Assembly (NCBI GenBank): GCA_003225295.1
Contig: QHYZ01000055.1
Location: 62,001 to 126,000, forward strand
From: Acidobacteriota bacterium
GTDB taxonomy: Bacteria; Acidobacteriota; Terriglobia; Acidiferrales; UBA7541
Length of the DNA stretch: 64,000 nt
Reading direction: 5' to 3'
In this document: in pieces, positions 38,252 through 46,879 of the stretch
Numbering within the stretch: the stretch's first letter is position 1
Layout: each line of letters opens with the position of its first letter
Translations under genes and position numbers: made by a program
Notes under the pieces: generated by a model
The model's database searches: none
What the model saw: the letters and a program-made list of their open reading frames with translations, nothing else
Told to the model about the DNA's origin: nothing

Positions 38252-40393
38252 TCAGAAAGTAAACTTCACGGAGCCGAAAAGCGAGAAGAGTATGCGGCTG
38301 GTGTAAATGTCTTGGAAACCCTGACCGGGTCGGAGGGCGGAAGCGCCGCCGGTGAGGACGATGTTTTCGGTGAGAGGCGGGCGGTATTCGACGCCGATGC
38401 CGAAGTCTTCGCCGATGGTGTGACGGATCGACGGTTGGAAAAGAAGGAATTCGAGCGACTCGGTGCGTTCGAAGCGGAGAAAATTGAAATTCGCGAAGCC
38501 CCTCAGCTTGGGTGTGATATCGAAGTCGGCGCCAGCGTTGGCTAGGAAGATTCCGGGGTTGACGAAATTGGCCTGACCTTCTTCCTTGCTTGCGCGGAGA
38601 GAAGGAATGAGGCTGCCCGGCGTGGTGAGAAGAAGGCCTGAGCCGAGGAGGCGAATGGCTTCGCGATTCCAGAAGCTAAAGAGGCCACCAGCGAACTTTG
38701 GCAGGTCCACGATGGAATCGAAGCCGCGAGCGCGGCTGTCGCGGGGATGGGCGTCCCCTGAAGCATAGAAAGTGGCTCCGATGGCTTGATAGCAGGCATG
38801 CGTGAGATTGAGGCGGCGGATGTGGCCGTTGCCGAGCCAGCCGAAATAACCGACGCGAATACCCTGGAGGATCGGGCCGGCGCCGGGGTTTTGGTTGATG
38901 ACATTACCGATGGGCGCGGGGCGAACGAGAAAGCCGTTGTCGTCATAGTGGAGGCTGGGATCGTCTTTGTTCCAGGCGGCGACGAATTCCGCGGTGTAGC
39001 CGGGAAAAACGAAGTCCTGCAAGTACACGTTGCCGAGAAGGACCTGCTGGTGGCGCCGGTCGAAGGTGTTGAGTCCGCTGTTGGTATTTTTCTCGAGGAA
39101 CTGAAAATAGGCGACGTTGTATTCCATGCGATCGCTGTGGAGGTTTCCGAAAATACGCAGGGCCGGTTCTTCGTCGACAAAGAGAAACCCACGGAAGTCG
39201 GCGTTGAATTGCTGGATGCCGGCGCGCGCAGAGACGAAGTCGTAGTTGGGACCGAGATCGTGGAGCTTCACTTCGGCGAAGGCTTCCTGGAGGGCGACAT
39301 GATCGTCGAAGCGGTTGGAGCCGCTGCGGGGATCGGGGCTCACGAGACCGAGCTCGCGGACTTTCAAATTGTTGAGACTGAGCTCCGGAGTGATGCGAAT
39401 GCGCCAGTCGATGGGCTTGAAGGCCGCGTCGCCGTGAAACAAATCAAAGGCCAAACGAAGCGCTTGATCGAAGAAGGCTTGTTCTCCTTTGCCAAAGAAA
39501 CCAGAGCTGCCCGGGCGAGCGCTGCTGACGTTGCTGGGAGAGGGAACGCGGCGGCCATCGAAAAGGGATTCCGAAGAAGCGGCGATGTTCAGAAAAGTTT
39601 GCTGGCCGAGGCGCTTGGGCCAGATGGGCTGGTCGCCTTTCAATCGATTACGATTGAAGGGATCGTACCATCGGGGCTTGGTGTAGATGTACTCGCCTTT
39701 CTGCGAGTAGCGGCGGTAATCGGGCTGCTCAAGGCCCCAGCGGTTGGGCACGGTGTTGTAGACATCGGCCGCGGGAGGAAGGGTGTCTGCCGAAATCGTT
39801 TCGCTGTAGGCGGGATCGGCATCGAAGCGATGACGAAACTCGCGATAGGTTCCGAAGGGCGGTTGCACCTCGGCGGAAAGCGGAGGTCCGAGATCTGGGA
39901 GACGCGGGAGGCGAGAGCGCGCCTCCCTGGCTGCCACGGTGACCACAGTGATTTCAAGGCTCACGACTTCGTTTGGCTGTAAGACCAGCTCGGGAAGAAG
40001 GAGCGGAGCGTAATCGTTGGCTTCGACGCGGAGTTGGTAATGGCCCGGCGGCAGGGGAGAAACTCGGAAGACACCCTCTGCGGAAGTGGTGGCGCTGAAG
40101 ACTTGGCCGGATGAGACGTTGCGCAGGGTGAGAACGGCCGCGGGAACCGGAAGCGGGATGTCGGATAAGCCGCCGCCACGGACGCGGCCATCGAGCGCAG
40201 CGGTCGTTTGCGCCTGCTGGCGGGGGATGCGCGCCGGCGGGCCGGATTCGCGAGACGGTATTGCGGCCTCTTGCCCAGCGGGAGGAGATTGGCGTGGCAG
40301 AGTTGCGGTGGCGGGCAGTCGAGAAACCAGGCAGGCCAACCAGCAAACCGCGCAGAACGCGCGTTGAACCTGCCGCGGAAAGAAAAAGATCAT
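38252..40393 (-). CDS. Outer-membrane beta-barrel-like protein with N-terminal carboxypeptidase-regulatory domain
   Basis: A 713-residue exported protein. A signal peptide (about residues 1-28) and a Pro/Gln-rich linker precede a CarboxypepD_reg-like domain at about residues 65-160 (VFRVSPLPPGHYQLRVEAND). The remaining 500 residues are rich in aromatic and alternating strands such as YNVAYFQFLEKN and end in VKFTF, a terminal Phe typical of outer-membrane barrels. ATG at 40393 is used because the frame upstream lacks a leader and is Arg-rich. It directly precedes the decaheme-LVIVD gene, so it may be the porin partner of an electron conduit, comparable to MtrB in role but not recognisably homologous. 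Confidence 0.75.
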   Translation of the reverse strand: MIFFFPRQVQRAFCAVCWLACLVSRLPATATLPRQSPPAGQEAAIPSRESGPPARIPRQQAQTTAALDGRVRGGGLSDIPLPVPAAVLTLRNVSSGQVFSATTSAEGVFRVSPLPPGHYQLRVEANDYAPLLLPELVLQPNEVVSLEITVVTVAAREARSRLPRLPDLGPPLSAEVQPPFGTYREFRHRFDADPAYSETISADTLPPAADVYNTVPNRWGLEQPDYRRYSQKGEYIYTKPRWYDPFNRNRLKGDQPIWPKRLGQQTFLNIAASSESLFDGRRVPSPSNVSSARPGSSGFFGKGEQAFFDQALRLAFDLFHGDAAFKPIDWRIRITPELSLNNLKVRELGLVSPDPRSGSNRFDDHVALQEAFAEVKLHDLGPNYDFVSARAGIQQFNADFRGFLFVDEEPALRIFGNLHSDRMEYNVAYFQFLEKNTNSGLNTFDRRHQQVLLGNVYLQDFVFPGYTAEFVAAWNKDDPSLHYDDNGFLVRPAPIGNVINQNPGAGPILQGIRVGYFGWLGNGHIRRLNLTHACYQAIGATFYASGDAHPRDSRARGFDSIVDLPKFAGGLFSFWNREAIRLLGSGLLLTTPGSLIPSLRASKEEGQANFVNPGIFLANAGADFDITPKLRGFANFNFLRFERTESLEFLLFQPSIRHTIGEDFGIGVEYRPPLTENIVLTGGASALRPGQGFQDIYTSRILFSLFGSVKFTF

Positions 40394-40593
40394 GCCTTCA
40401 GCCTGAACCCGTCGATAACAGGAATCGCGTACTAGATAACAATATCGACGAGCCGCGAGCAACACTTTTCCGGCAGGAGTGGAGTCATTCGATAACGCAA
40501 CGAGGGACGCGAGACGTTCACCAGTTCGCGGCAGGCCACCGGCAAAGGCGTTGAGCGGCAGCAAACGAGTGTGATACGAACGCAAGTGCTCTG
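40394..40593. promoter_or_regulatory. Divergent promoter region, barrel-decaheme unit and GlcG lipoprotein
   Basis: About 200 bases separate the start of the minus-strand barrel gene and the plus-strand GlcG/HbpS gene, so promoters for both must lie here. I see no clear consensus promoter or operator. Confidence 0.35.
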
Positions 40594-42222
40594 GTGATGG
40601 AAACAACTCTTACATTGTGGAAGCCGGTGGAATCGCGGCGAGCACAGCGACAAGGACAGAAAAGGTTGGTACTCGGCATAGTCTTGTCTCGGGGAGTCCG
40701 AGGAGCGCTGGCGCTCCTGCTGATGGGGTGCGGAGGCGGGAATAGCACACCGGTGACGCCGCCGATTCCGGCGGTCCAAGCTCTGCAGGTGGTCGACGTG
40801 CAGAACATCGTGCAGGCAGCGGTGAATTCCGGGAATGTCGATATGGCCGTGGCCGTGGTGGACCGCGCGGGATTTGTGCTGGGCGTGTTTCGAACGCAAA
40901 ATGCGCCGGCGGCGGCGGTCGGAAATTTCGGGCAGGTGCAGGACGCCAACGATGTGGCTGTGGCGCTGGCGCGGACGGGCGCGTTCTTTAGTAACGATCA
41001 GGCGCCGCTCTCGTCGCGCACGGTGCGATTTATCAGCGGGATTCATTTTCCACCCGGTGTGATGAATCAGGCGCCGGCGGACTTGTACGGGATCGAGAAC
41101 ACCAACCGCGGTTGCACGCTGATCAACGACCCGACGTTTCAGAGCAAGATTCCTCCTGCTCTCGCGCTGGGCGGTGGATTCGGACTCGGGGTGCTCACCG
41201 GCAAGGCCGACGTGATGGATTCGAATGCGACGGTGGTGAATCCGGGCGGCGTGCCGATTTTCTACAAGAATGCCGTGCTTGGCGGAATTGGCGTGGTGAC
41301 AACGTCGAGCAACCTGAATGTTGCGGAGTACGCGGCGTTTGCGGGATCGACGGCGGCACGCAGCGGGCCAGCGGACAGGTTTGGGCCAACGCCGGCGCTT
41401 CCGGGAGTGGTTTTTATCGGAGGCATTGCCCTGCCCTTTGTGAGTCAAACCGTGCGGCCGGCGGGTTTATCCGCAGGGCCCGTCGTGGGAACGGGGAGCT
41501 ATGTGGTGGCGCCTACAAACAGCCCCGGGCAACCACCAGAGGGCGATTTGATCACACCTGGGGCGGGACCGATGGGTGGTTTGAGCGCGGCGGACGTGAA
41601 ACAAATTTTGGATAACGCCGAAGCGACGGCGAACATGACGCGCGCGGCGATTCGATTGCCGCTGGGTTCGAAGGTGCGCATGGTGATTGCCGTGGCGGAC
41701 CTAGATGGAACGATCATCGGCTTGCGTCGCATGCAGGATTCGACGGTGTTCAGCATTGACGTGGCGGCTACCAAAGCAAGGAACATGGTGTACTTCAATG
41801 GCACCATGCGAACGGCCGCGGATCTGAACGGCGTGCCGATGGGCACTGCGGTCACGAACCGGACGATCAGTTTTGGCGCGCAGCCGCTCTATCCGCCGGG
41901 AATTGACGGTTCGAATGCGGGGCCATTTTTCAACCTGTATACCATGGATTTGGCAAGTCCCTGCACGCAGGGATTTCAAAGTGGAGCGGCCAATTCGACG
42001 AAGAGCGGAATCGTATTCTTCCCCGGGAGCGCGGGTTTGTTTCGAAACGGAGCACTGGCCGGCGGATTGGGGGTGAGCGGCGACGGCGTGGATCAGGATG
42101 ATTACGTAACCAACGGCGGCACCAAAGGATTCGAAGCGCCAACAAATGCCCGAGCGGATCAAATAATGGATCAGGGTGTGCGGCTGCCATATTTCAAATT
42201 TCCTAGAAATCCGACCAACTGA
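40594..42222 (+). CDS. GlcG/HbpS-type lipoprotein, two domains
   Basis: A 542-residue protein. A hydrophobic segment ends in the lipobox LLMGC (Cys near residue 46), so it is probably a lipoprotein; the long N-region suggests an in-frame TTG near 40666 could be the true start. Two GlcG/HbpS-like parts follow: one starts at VVDVQNIVQAAVNSG with VAVVDRAGFVLGVFRTQ, the second at LSAADVKQILDNAEATAN with MVIAVADLDGTIIGLRRM. HbpS-type proteins bind haem, and GlcG-like ones occur next to oxidoreductases. Its gene is divergent from the decaheme-barrel pair, so a haem-related role with them is plausible. Confidence 0.82.
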   Translation: MMETTLTLWKPVESRRAQRQGQKRLVLGIVLSRGVRGALALLLMGCGGGNSTPVTPPIPAVQALQVVDVQNIVQAAVNSGNVDMAVAVVDRAGFVLGVFRTQNAPAAAVGNFGQVQDANDVAVALARTGAFFSNDQAPLSSRTVRFISGIHFPPGVMNQAPADLYGIENTNRGCTLINDPTFQSKIPPALALGGGFGLGVLTGKADVMDSNATVVNPGGVPIFYKNAVLGGIGVVTTSSNLNVAEYAAFAGSTAARSGPADRFGPTPALPGVVFIGGIALPFVSQTVRPAGLSAGPVVGTGSYVVAPTNSPGQPPEGDLITPGAGPMGGLSAADVKQILDNAEATANMTRAAIRLPLGSKVRMVIAVADLDGTIIGLRRMQDSTVFSIDVAATKARNMVYFNGTMRTAADLNGVPMGTAVTNRTISFGAQPLYPPGIDGSNAGPFFNLYTMDLASPCTQGFQSGAANSTKSGIVFFPGSAGLFRNGALAGGLGVSGDGVDQDDYVTNGGTKGFEAPTNARADQIMDQGVRLPYFKFPRNPTN

Positions 42223-42232
42223 ATCCTAAGAG

Positions 42233-42529
42233 TCATCGGCTCCGCGCGGATTTCTTGCCGCCGGCGATTTTTATGAGCGCGCGGGTATACGCTTCGATGG
42301 CTTCAGGAACAGCCTGGCTGTAAACAAACTGTCCCTCGCGGTGGCAGGCGATCAGTCCGGCTTCGCTGAGAATCTTCAGGTGATGCGAAACGGTCGCCGG
42401 GGTCACGCCGCGCATGGAGACGATCTCGCCACAGTTCATGTGTTTGGTTGCTGAAATGGCCTCGAAAATTCTGAGGCGTGTCTCGTCGGCAAGGGCTCTC
42501 GATATCTTTTCAACGTGAGGGCGATCCAT
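42233..42529 (-). CDS. ArsR-family transcriptional regulator
   Basis: A 98-residue winged-helix repressor. The core reads KISRALADETRLRIFEAI, with the recognition helix in GVTPATVSHHLKILSEAGLI and wing REGQFVYSQ. It lacks the ELCVCDL metal motif; two Cys (in NCGEI and ACHREG) are present but not in a known metal site. ATG at 42529 is used, as the upstream frame is not protein-like. It is divergent from the SDR gene and may control it. Confidence 0.88.
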   Translation of the reverse strand: MDRPHVEKISRALADETRLRIFEAISATKHMNCGEIVSMRGVTPATVSHHLKILSEAGLIACHREGQFVYSQAVPEAIEAYTRALIKIAGGKKSARSR

Positions 42530-42617
42530 GGTCTGCCCGGAGTGTAGCCGGCTTCCCTTCTCCCCGCCACCAGGATTCACTTTCAGAACATACCACCAAG
42601 AACGATGCAACCGAGTA

Positions 42618-42643
42618 TTTCGATATTCATCTAACCATCGAAA
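42618..42643. promoter_or_regulatory. Candidate operator for the ArsR regulator
   Basis: A perfect 7-bp inverted repeat, TTTCGAT (42618-42624) and ATCGAAA (42637-42643), with a 12-bp spacer, lies in the 197-bp space between the divergent ArsR and SDR genes. The size and position suit a winged-helix dimer operator. It is a sequence-based guess with no proof of binding. Confidence 0.4.
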
Positions 42644-42726
42644 CGTTGAAAGCGCCGCGAGCGGCGGGGCGGGCTCGCCGCCGAGAGCGGCTTGCGGTCA
42701 CATGCAGATAGAGGATGGAGATCAAC

Positions 42727-43476
42727 ATGAAGAGACTTGAAGGAAAAGTAGCGGTAGTAACCGGTGGAAACAGCGGCATTGGGCTGGCTTCGGCCAAGCG
42801 CTTGCAGGAGGAAGGAGCGCGCGTCGCCATCGCGGGCCGCAGCAAGAAAACACTGCAGGAGGCGGTGAATACGATCGGCAATGGCGTGCTGGCGGTGCAG
42901 GCGGATGTGGCCAAGCTTCGAGACGTCGACAAGCTGTATGCGGAGGTTTCAAAGAAACTGGGGAAAATCGACGTATTGTTTGTAAACGCAGGAGTCGCGA
43001 AGTTCGCGCCATTGGCAGAGACGTCCGAAAGCTTATACGACGAGCAATTTGACATCAACATAAAGGGAGCATACTTCACGATCCAGAAAGCGCTGCCGTT
43101 GTTGAATGACGGAGCGTCGATCATTTTGAATACCAGCGTGGCAGACAGAAAAGGCACGGCGGGGACCAGTGCCTATTCGGCAACGAAAGCAGCGCTACGC
43201 TCCCTAGCGAGAACAGCAGCAGCGGAACTGGTGGGTCGGGGGATTCGTGTGAACACGGTTGCGCCTGGGCCAATTGTCACGCCCATCTTTGGGAGAACCG
43301 GGCTTCCGAAAGAAGCCATCGATGAATTCGCAAAGGAAATCGTTGCCAAGGTGCCCATGAAGCGGCTTGGCCAGCCGGAGGAAGTGGCCGGCGCGGTGGC
43401 GTTCCTGGCTTCCGAAGACGCGTCGTACATCACCGGCGTGGAAATCAATGTGGACGGAGGAATGGGGCAGATCTGA
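42727..43476 (+). CDS. Short-chain dehydrogenase/reductase (SDR)
   Basis: A 249-residue NAD(P)-dependent oxidoreductase of the classical SDR type. Motifs are TGGNSGIG (residues 12-19), FVNAGVAKF, catalytic Tyr and Lys in YSATK with upstream Ser, and PGPIVTPIFG. Basic residues after the second strand (AGRSKK) favour NADPH. ATG at 42727 with GGAG 6 bases upstream is preferred over 42715. A strong terminator follows. The substrate is unknown; control by the divergent ArsR regulator is likely. Confidence 0.93.
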   Translation: MKRLEGKVAVVTGGNSGIGLASAKRLQEEGARVAIAGRSKKTLQEAVNTIGNGVLAVQADVAKLRDVDKLYAEVSKKLGKIDVLFVNAGVAKFAPLAETSESLYDEQFDINIKGAYFTIQKALPLLNDGASIILNTSVADRKGTAGTSAYSATKAALRSLARTAAAELVGRGIRVNTVAPGPIVTPIFGRTGLPKEAIDEFAKEIVAKVPMKRLGQPEEVAGAVAFLASEDASYITGVEINVDGGMGQI

Positions 43477-43490
43477 ACGCCAGTTCCTGG

Positions 43491-43525
43491 AAAGAGGCAG
43501 CGGCAGTTCTGCCTCTTTTTATTTT
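43491..43525 (+). terminator. Intrinsic terminator after the SDR gene
   Basis: A 10-bp stem AAAGAGGCAG (43491-43500) and CTGCCTCTTT (43509-43518), with an 8-base loop, is followed by TTATTTT. It lies 15 bases after the SDR stop. Confidence 0.85.
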
Positions 43526-43606
43526 CCCGAAGCCTGTCATTTGGCACCCCCGGAGGGATCCGGTGACGTGGCCGTGTTCACGTCGAGGAACCACTTGTGC
43601 GTGGTG

Positions 43607-44485
43607 TCACGCGGTGCGTAGCAGGCCGTCGGGTGCGTAGTTTGCAGGGCAATGCGCGGTAAGTTCCTTCGGACGAGGGGATTGTGCGAACTGCCAGACC
43701 GCGGCGTAGCCGATACCGCTCGAAGAAGGCGGAGGCCGGTCTTGCGGAAAAGTGCAGCCTGGCGACGGAGGGCAGAAAACGTTGTAGGCCCAGATGGTGA
43801 TGTCGCGTGATGCGGCCTGGTCGCGAATGTCGTCGGCTGTGGTGATAGTGACGTCTGGCCCTTCCTTGACGGGTATGCCTGAGCAATAAACACCCGGATG
43901 ATAACCGGCGCGGGCGAGTTCTTCCGACCAAAGGCGAAGATACGTGTGATAGTTGGCGGGCAGACGGCCGCCTTCTTCGATATCGAGAAAGATGATGACG
44001 CCGGAAGCGAAGCCTTCCCTCTTCGCAGCGGCTGCAGCATTCCTCGCGTCTTGGATTCCGTTTCTTCTTGCCGCGACTTCATTCTTGAGTTCGCCGCTCT
44101 CGCGGCCGCGGTACAAAACCAGGAAGCCGAAACCTTGGGAGCGGAGAAATTCTCGTTTGCCGAGCCACGTATTTGTTTTCTCTCCGAGCGGAGAGCTGAG
44201 CCAGTAGCTGGTAAACACAAACGTCTTCTGGAGAATCGGCAGTGCTAGGTCACCGGGATAAATGTTGCGGTCGAAGCCCAGGTAAGAATGCGATTGGTCT
44301 GGCACCGACGGAGTGCTTGGTGGTCGGATGGAGTGCGGCTGGAGGGCATGGAGGGAGCGCCAAGAGGAATTCGCGCCGCGCGTCGAAGACCTCTGCGGTG
44401 CGCCCGCCTGCAAGAGAAGATTCGCGCTGCCGAGCAGCGCGAGGCAAGCGAGAACGGATGGAAAGGGCTTGGAGACAGATTCCAT
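43607..44485 (-). CDS. Exported glycoside-hydrolase-like protein (DUF1906)
   Basis: A 292-residue secreted protein with a signal peptide (about residues 1-27). The DUF1906/Rv2525c-like domain covers about 65-285: YLGFDRNIYPGD, LVLYRGRESGE, GVIIFLDIEEGGRLP with the acidic pair on the barrel strand, YHPGVYCSGIP and IWAYNV. The fold is a TIM barrel related to GH25-type lysozymes, so a cell-wall or polysaccharide substrate is possible; activity is not proven for most members. It starts one base after the transhydrogenase stop on the same strand. Confidence 0.85.
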   Translation of the reverse strand: MESVSKPFPSVLACLALLGSANLLLQAGAPQRSSTRGANSSWRSLHALQPHSIRPPSTPSVPDQSHSYLGFDRNIYPGDLALPILQKTFVFTSYWLSSPLGEKTNTWLGKREFLRSQGFGFLVLYRGRESGELKNEVAARRNGIQDARNAAAAAKREGFASGVIIFLDIEEGGRLPANYHTYLRLWSEELARAGYHPGVYCSGIPVKEGPDVTITTADDIRDQAASRDITIWAYNVFCPPSPGCTFPQDRPPPSSSGIGYAAVWQFAQSPRPKELTAHCPANYAPDGLLRTA

Positions 44486-44486
44486 A

Positions 44487-45899
44487 TTACCCTTCGCGGA
44501 GCTTGTGCCCGGCGAGGTTGCCCAGGCCGTCGTAGGCGGCGTATTTGTAGGTTTCGCTGAGCGTGGGGTAATTGAAAACTTGCTCGATGAATTCGTCGAT
44601 GGTGAGGCCGTTGTCGAGGACCATCATGCCGATGTGAATGAGTTCGGTGGCGTTTTCGCCGATGATACTGGCGCCCAGGAGTTTTTTATCGGCTCGGGCG
44701 AAGATGAGCTTGAGCATGCCCGCGGTATCTCCGGTGATGTGACCTCGGGCGTTGTTTGCGTAAAGCGCGCGGCCCACGACGTAGTCGATTTTCTTTTCCT
44801 TGCAGGATTCTTCGGTCTCACCGGCAGCGGATATTTCCGGAATCGTGTAAATACCCATGGGGAGCAGAGAGGCAACACGCTCCTTGTACTTCAAACCAAA
44901 AGCGTGGCAGACGGCAACGCGGCCTTGCTCCATGGAAGTAGAGGCCAGCGCGGGGAAACCGATGACGTCGCCGGCGGCGTAGATATGCCGAACAGACGTG
45001 CGGTAGTGTTGGTCGACAGGGATATAGCCGCGATCATCGATGGCCAGGCCGGATTTCTCGAGAGCAAGACCATCGACGGCGGCGCGGCGGCCGGCGGCGA
45101 ACAGGGCGGCTTCGGTCTCGAGCGTTTTGCCGCTGTTCATGGTCAGACGCACGCCGCTGGCCGAGTTTTCGGTTCTGACCGGGCGTTCGTTAAACAAGAA
45201 ATGCATACCAAGGGCGGTGAGCCGGTCGCGAAGACGATCGGAAATCTCATTGTCGAGAAATGGGAGAAGACGGTCGCGCCCATCCACGAGAGTGACATCA
45301 ATACCGAGGGCTTTGAAGATAGAGGCGTATTCGCAGCCGATGACGCCGCCGCCGATGACAGCCAAGCTTTTAGGAATGCGGTCCATCTGAAGAAAAGTGT
45401 CGGAGTCAAAAGTGTGAATGTCGTCGAAGGCGATTTCCGGAGGACGATGGGGCTTGGAGCCGGTGGAAATGAGGATGACTTCTCCCCTTAACTGACGCGT
45501 GCCCTGGGCGGTGGAGAGGACCAGGGTATGGGGGTCTAGAAAGGCGGCCTGGCCGCGGAGGAGTTCGATGTGGTGGAGTGCGAGGTTTCTCAGAATGCGC
45601 TGCCGCTCCATGTCTACAACTTCACGCTCGTGATGCATGAAATCGTGGACGGTGAGATTTTCCTTGAGCGAGTAGTCGATTCCGTAGAGACCCCGCTGCT
45701 TGAGCCCGGAAAAGTAGAGCGCGGATTCGCGAAGAGTCTTGCTGGGAACAGTGCCGGTGTTGATCGAACTGCCGCCCATATGCTCGGCGCGCTCGATGAC
45801 GGCAACGCGTTTGCCGAAATAGGCGGCCTGGGCGCCGCCCTTTTCACCAGCAGGGCCGCAGCCGATCACGATGAGATCGAATCGATCATTCGAAGTCAA
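44487..45899 (-). CDS. sthA: Soluble pyridine nucleotide transhydrogenase (Si-specific)
   Basis: A 470-residue FAD enzyme that moves hydride between NADPH and NAD. It has the N-terminal FAD motif VIGCGPAGEKGG, the NAD(P) motif AVIGGGVIGCEYA, and the C-terminal dimerisation region with YTIPEISAAGETEE. In lipoamide dehydrogenases the GG-T-C-x4-C site holds a redox disulfide; here it is GGSSINTGTVPSK without these Cys, which marks the SthA group. It shares a strand and near-contact with the DUF1906 gene. Role: balancing NADPH and NADH pools. Confidence 0.92.
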   Translation of the reverse strand: MTSNDRFDLIVIGCGPAGEKGGAQAAYFGKRVAVIERAEHMGGSSINTGTVPSKTLRESALYFSGLKQRGLYGIDYSLKENLTVHDFMHHEREVVDMERQRILRNLALHHIELLRGQAAFLDPHTLVLSTAQGTRQLRGEVILISTGSKPHRPPEIAFDDIHTFDSDTFLQMDRIPKSLAVIGGGVIGCEYASIFKALGIDVTLVDGRDRLLPFLDNEISDRLRDRLTALGMHFLFNERPVRTENSASGVRLTMNSGKTLETEAALFAAGRRAAVDGLALEKSGLAIDDRGYIPVDQHYRTSVRHIYAAGDVIGFPALASTSMEQGRVAVCHAFGLKYKERVASLLPMGIYTIPEISAAGETEESCKEKKIDYVVGRALYANNARGHITGDTAGMLKLIFARADKKLLGASIIGENATELIHIGMMVLDNGLTIDEFIEQVFNYPTLSETYKYAAYDGLGNLAGHKLREG

Positions 45900-46376
45900 G
45901 AATTCCTCCGCTTCATCCCCAGGGGTCTCAAAGCAAGACCTGCCAAATCGCAGATGCTTAGATGCGAGACGATTCTAGAACAGGATGGACTGATGGTGAC
46001 ATGCTTAGCTGCACCCCACCTCTCCTGCGATTTGCGTAGCGCATCCAATCGATCCTCCGGCAGTTTGATCCGCCCGTTACCGAAGCCTTGCGGGACCCGG
46101 AAACTTTCACGCTGACCTGGCTTCTTGAACTCCGCAAGCCCCGGGCTTCGAGTCCGGGGCTTCACGGCCCCCCGGGGGTGAATGGAAGTCATCCGGCGGA
46201 GGCTCCTCCCGAAGCACTCAAGAACGTCGGTTTCAAGACGATCGTGTTGGACCAGGGCCCAGCGAGCCAGTTACCTCTTTCGGCCATTCACGGCACAAAC
46301 GTCTGGATGCACCGCGCTGCGGTTCTATACAATGGATCAGGACGGATTGCGACCTTCACGGACTGGAGAGACACCC
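45900..46376. other. Intergenic region with a palindromic hairpin
   Basis: About 480 bases between divergent sthA and PilZ genes. The only clear structure is a 9-bp inverted repeat, AAGCCCCGG (46136-46144) and CCGGGGCTT (46154-46162), with a 9-base loop and no T-run. Short frames over this part have no support. Confidence 0.4.
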
Positions 46377-46763
46377 ATGGTTCAAGCCCCCTATGCAGTA
46401 AAGCGCGCCAATCCTCGCTTCTCGTTTTTCGCAGATGCCGAAGTGACCCTTCGCGACGGAACTCGGGCTGTCGCACAGCTTGCCGAATTGAGCTCGCGTG
46501 GTTGCTATATCGATACGCTCGAACCCATTCCCGTTCATACAAAATTACGTCTCAAAATCTGCGATGGCACGAACTCATGCGAACTGCCTGGCAAGGTGAT
46601 CTACATGCATTCTGGCGGCGGTTTGGGAATTTTCGGCATGGGCGTGCTGTTTGGAGACTTGGGTGCCGAGCAGCACTCCGCAATCGACGCGTGGCTGCAC
46701 AGACTCGCCGGGCAGACCGGGAAGAATTCGGGAAAGCACTCCTTCACTCAAATCAGAGGCTAA
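46377..46763 (+). CDS. PilZ-domain protein
   Basis: A 128-residue cytoplasmic protein, essentially a single PilZ domain. The c-di-GMP signatures are visible: an Arg-x-x-x-Arg-type segment in KRANPRFSF and the (D/N)-x-S-x-x-G motif as ELSSRGCYID. ATG at 46377 has GGAG 8 bases upstream; an in-frame ATG at 46332 is possible. It probably binds c-di-GMP, but the E in place of D/N in the second motif lowers certainty. Partners are not evident; a thioredoxin-like gene follows. Confidence 0.82.
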   Translation: MVQAPYAVKRANPRFSFFADAEVTLRDGTRAVAQLAELSSRGCYIDTLEPIPVHTKLRLKICDGTNSCELPGKVIYMHSGGGLGIFGMGVLFGDLGAEQHSAIDAWLHRLAGQTGKNSGKHSFTQIRG

Positions 46764-46879
46764 ATCACACCGCGTCAACGGGCCGTGTGGTTATCAGAAG
46801 TGATCATAAAACGAACGTCGATTCGCAGCGTCCGGTAATCCGGGCTTATCAGAGTTGTGCACGGCCCACGGAGGCGGTC

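Noticed and set aside
38786-39982. Long plus-strand frame of 398 residues
   Set aside because: It is antisense to the outer-membrane barrel gene; GC-rich codon bias of the real gene keeps this frame open. Val/Glu-rich composition is typical of such shadows.
44313-45491. Plus-strand frame of 392 residues
   Set aside because: It is antisense to sthA and the DUF1906 gene, with no domain match or ribosome-binding site.
46131-46170. tRNA-like T-arm around TTCGAGT
   Set aside because: The bases flanking the loop do not pair as a 5-bp T-stem and no acceptor, D or anticodon arm was found; it is a simple inverted repeat.
45896-46192. Minus-strand 98-residue frame upstream of sthA
   Set aside because: No ribosome-binding site, no recognisable domain and an irregular basic composition; treated as noncoding.
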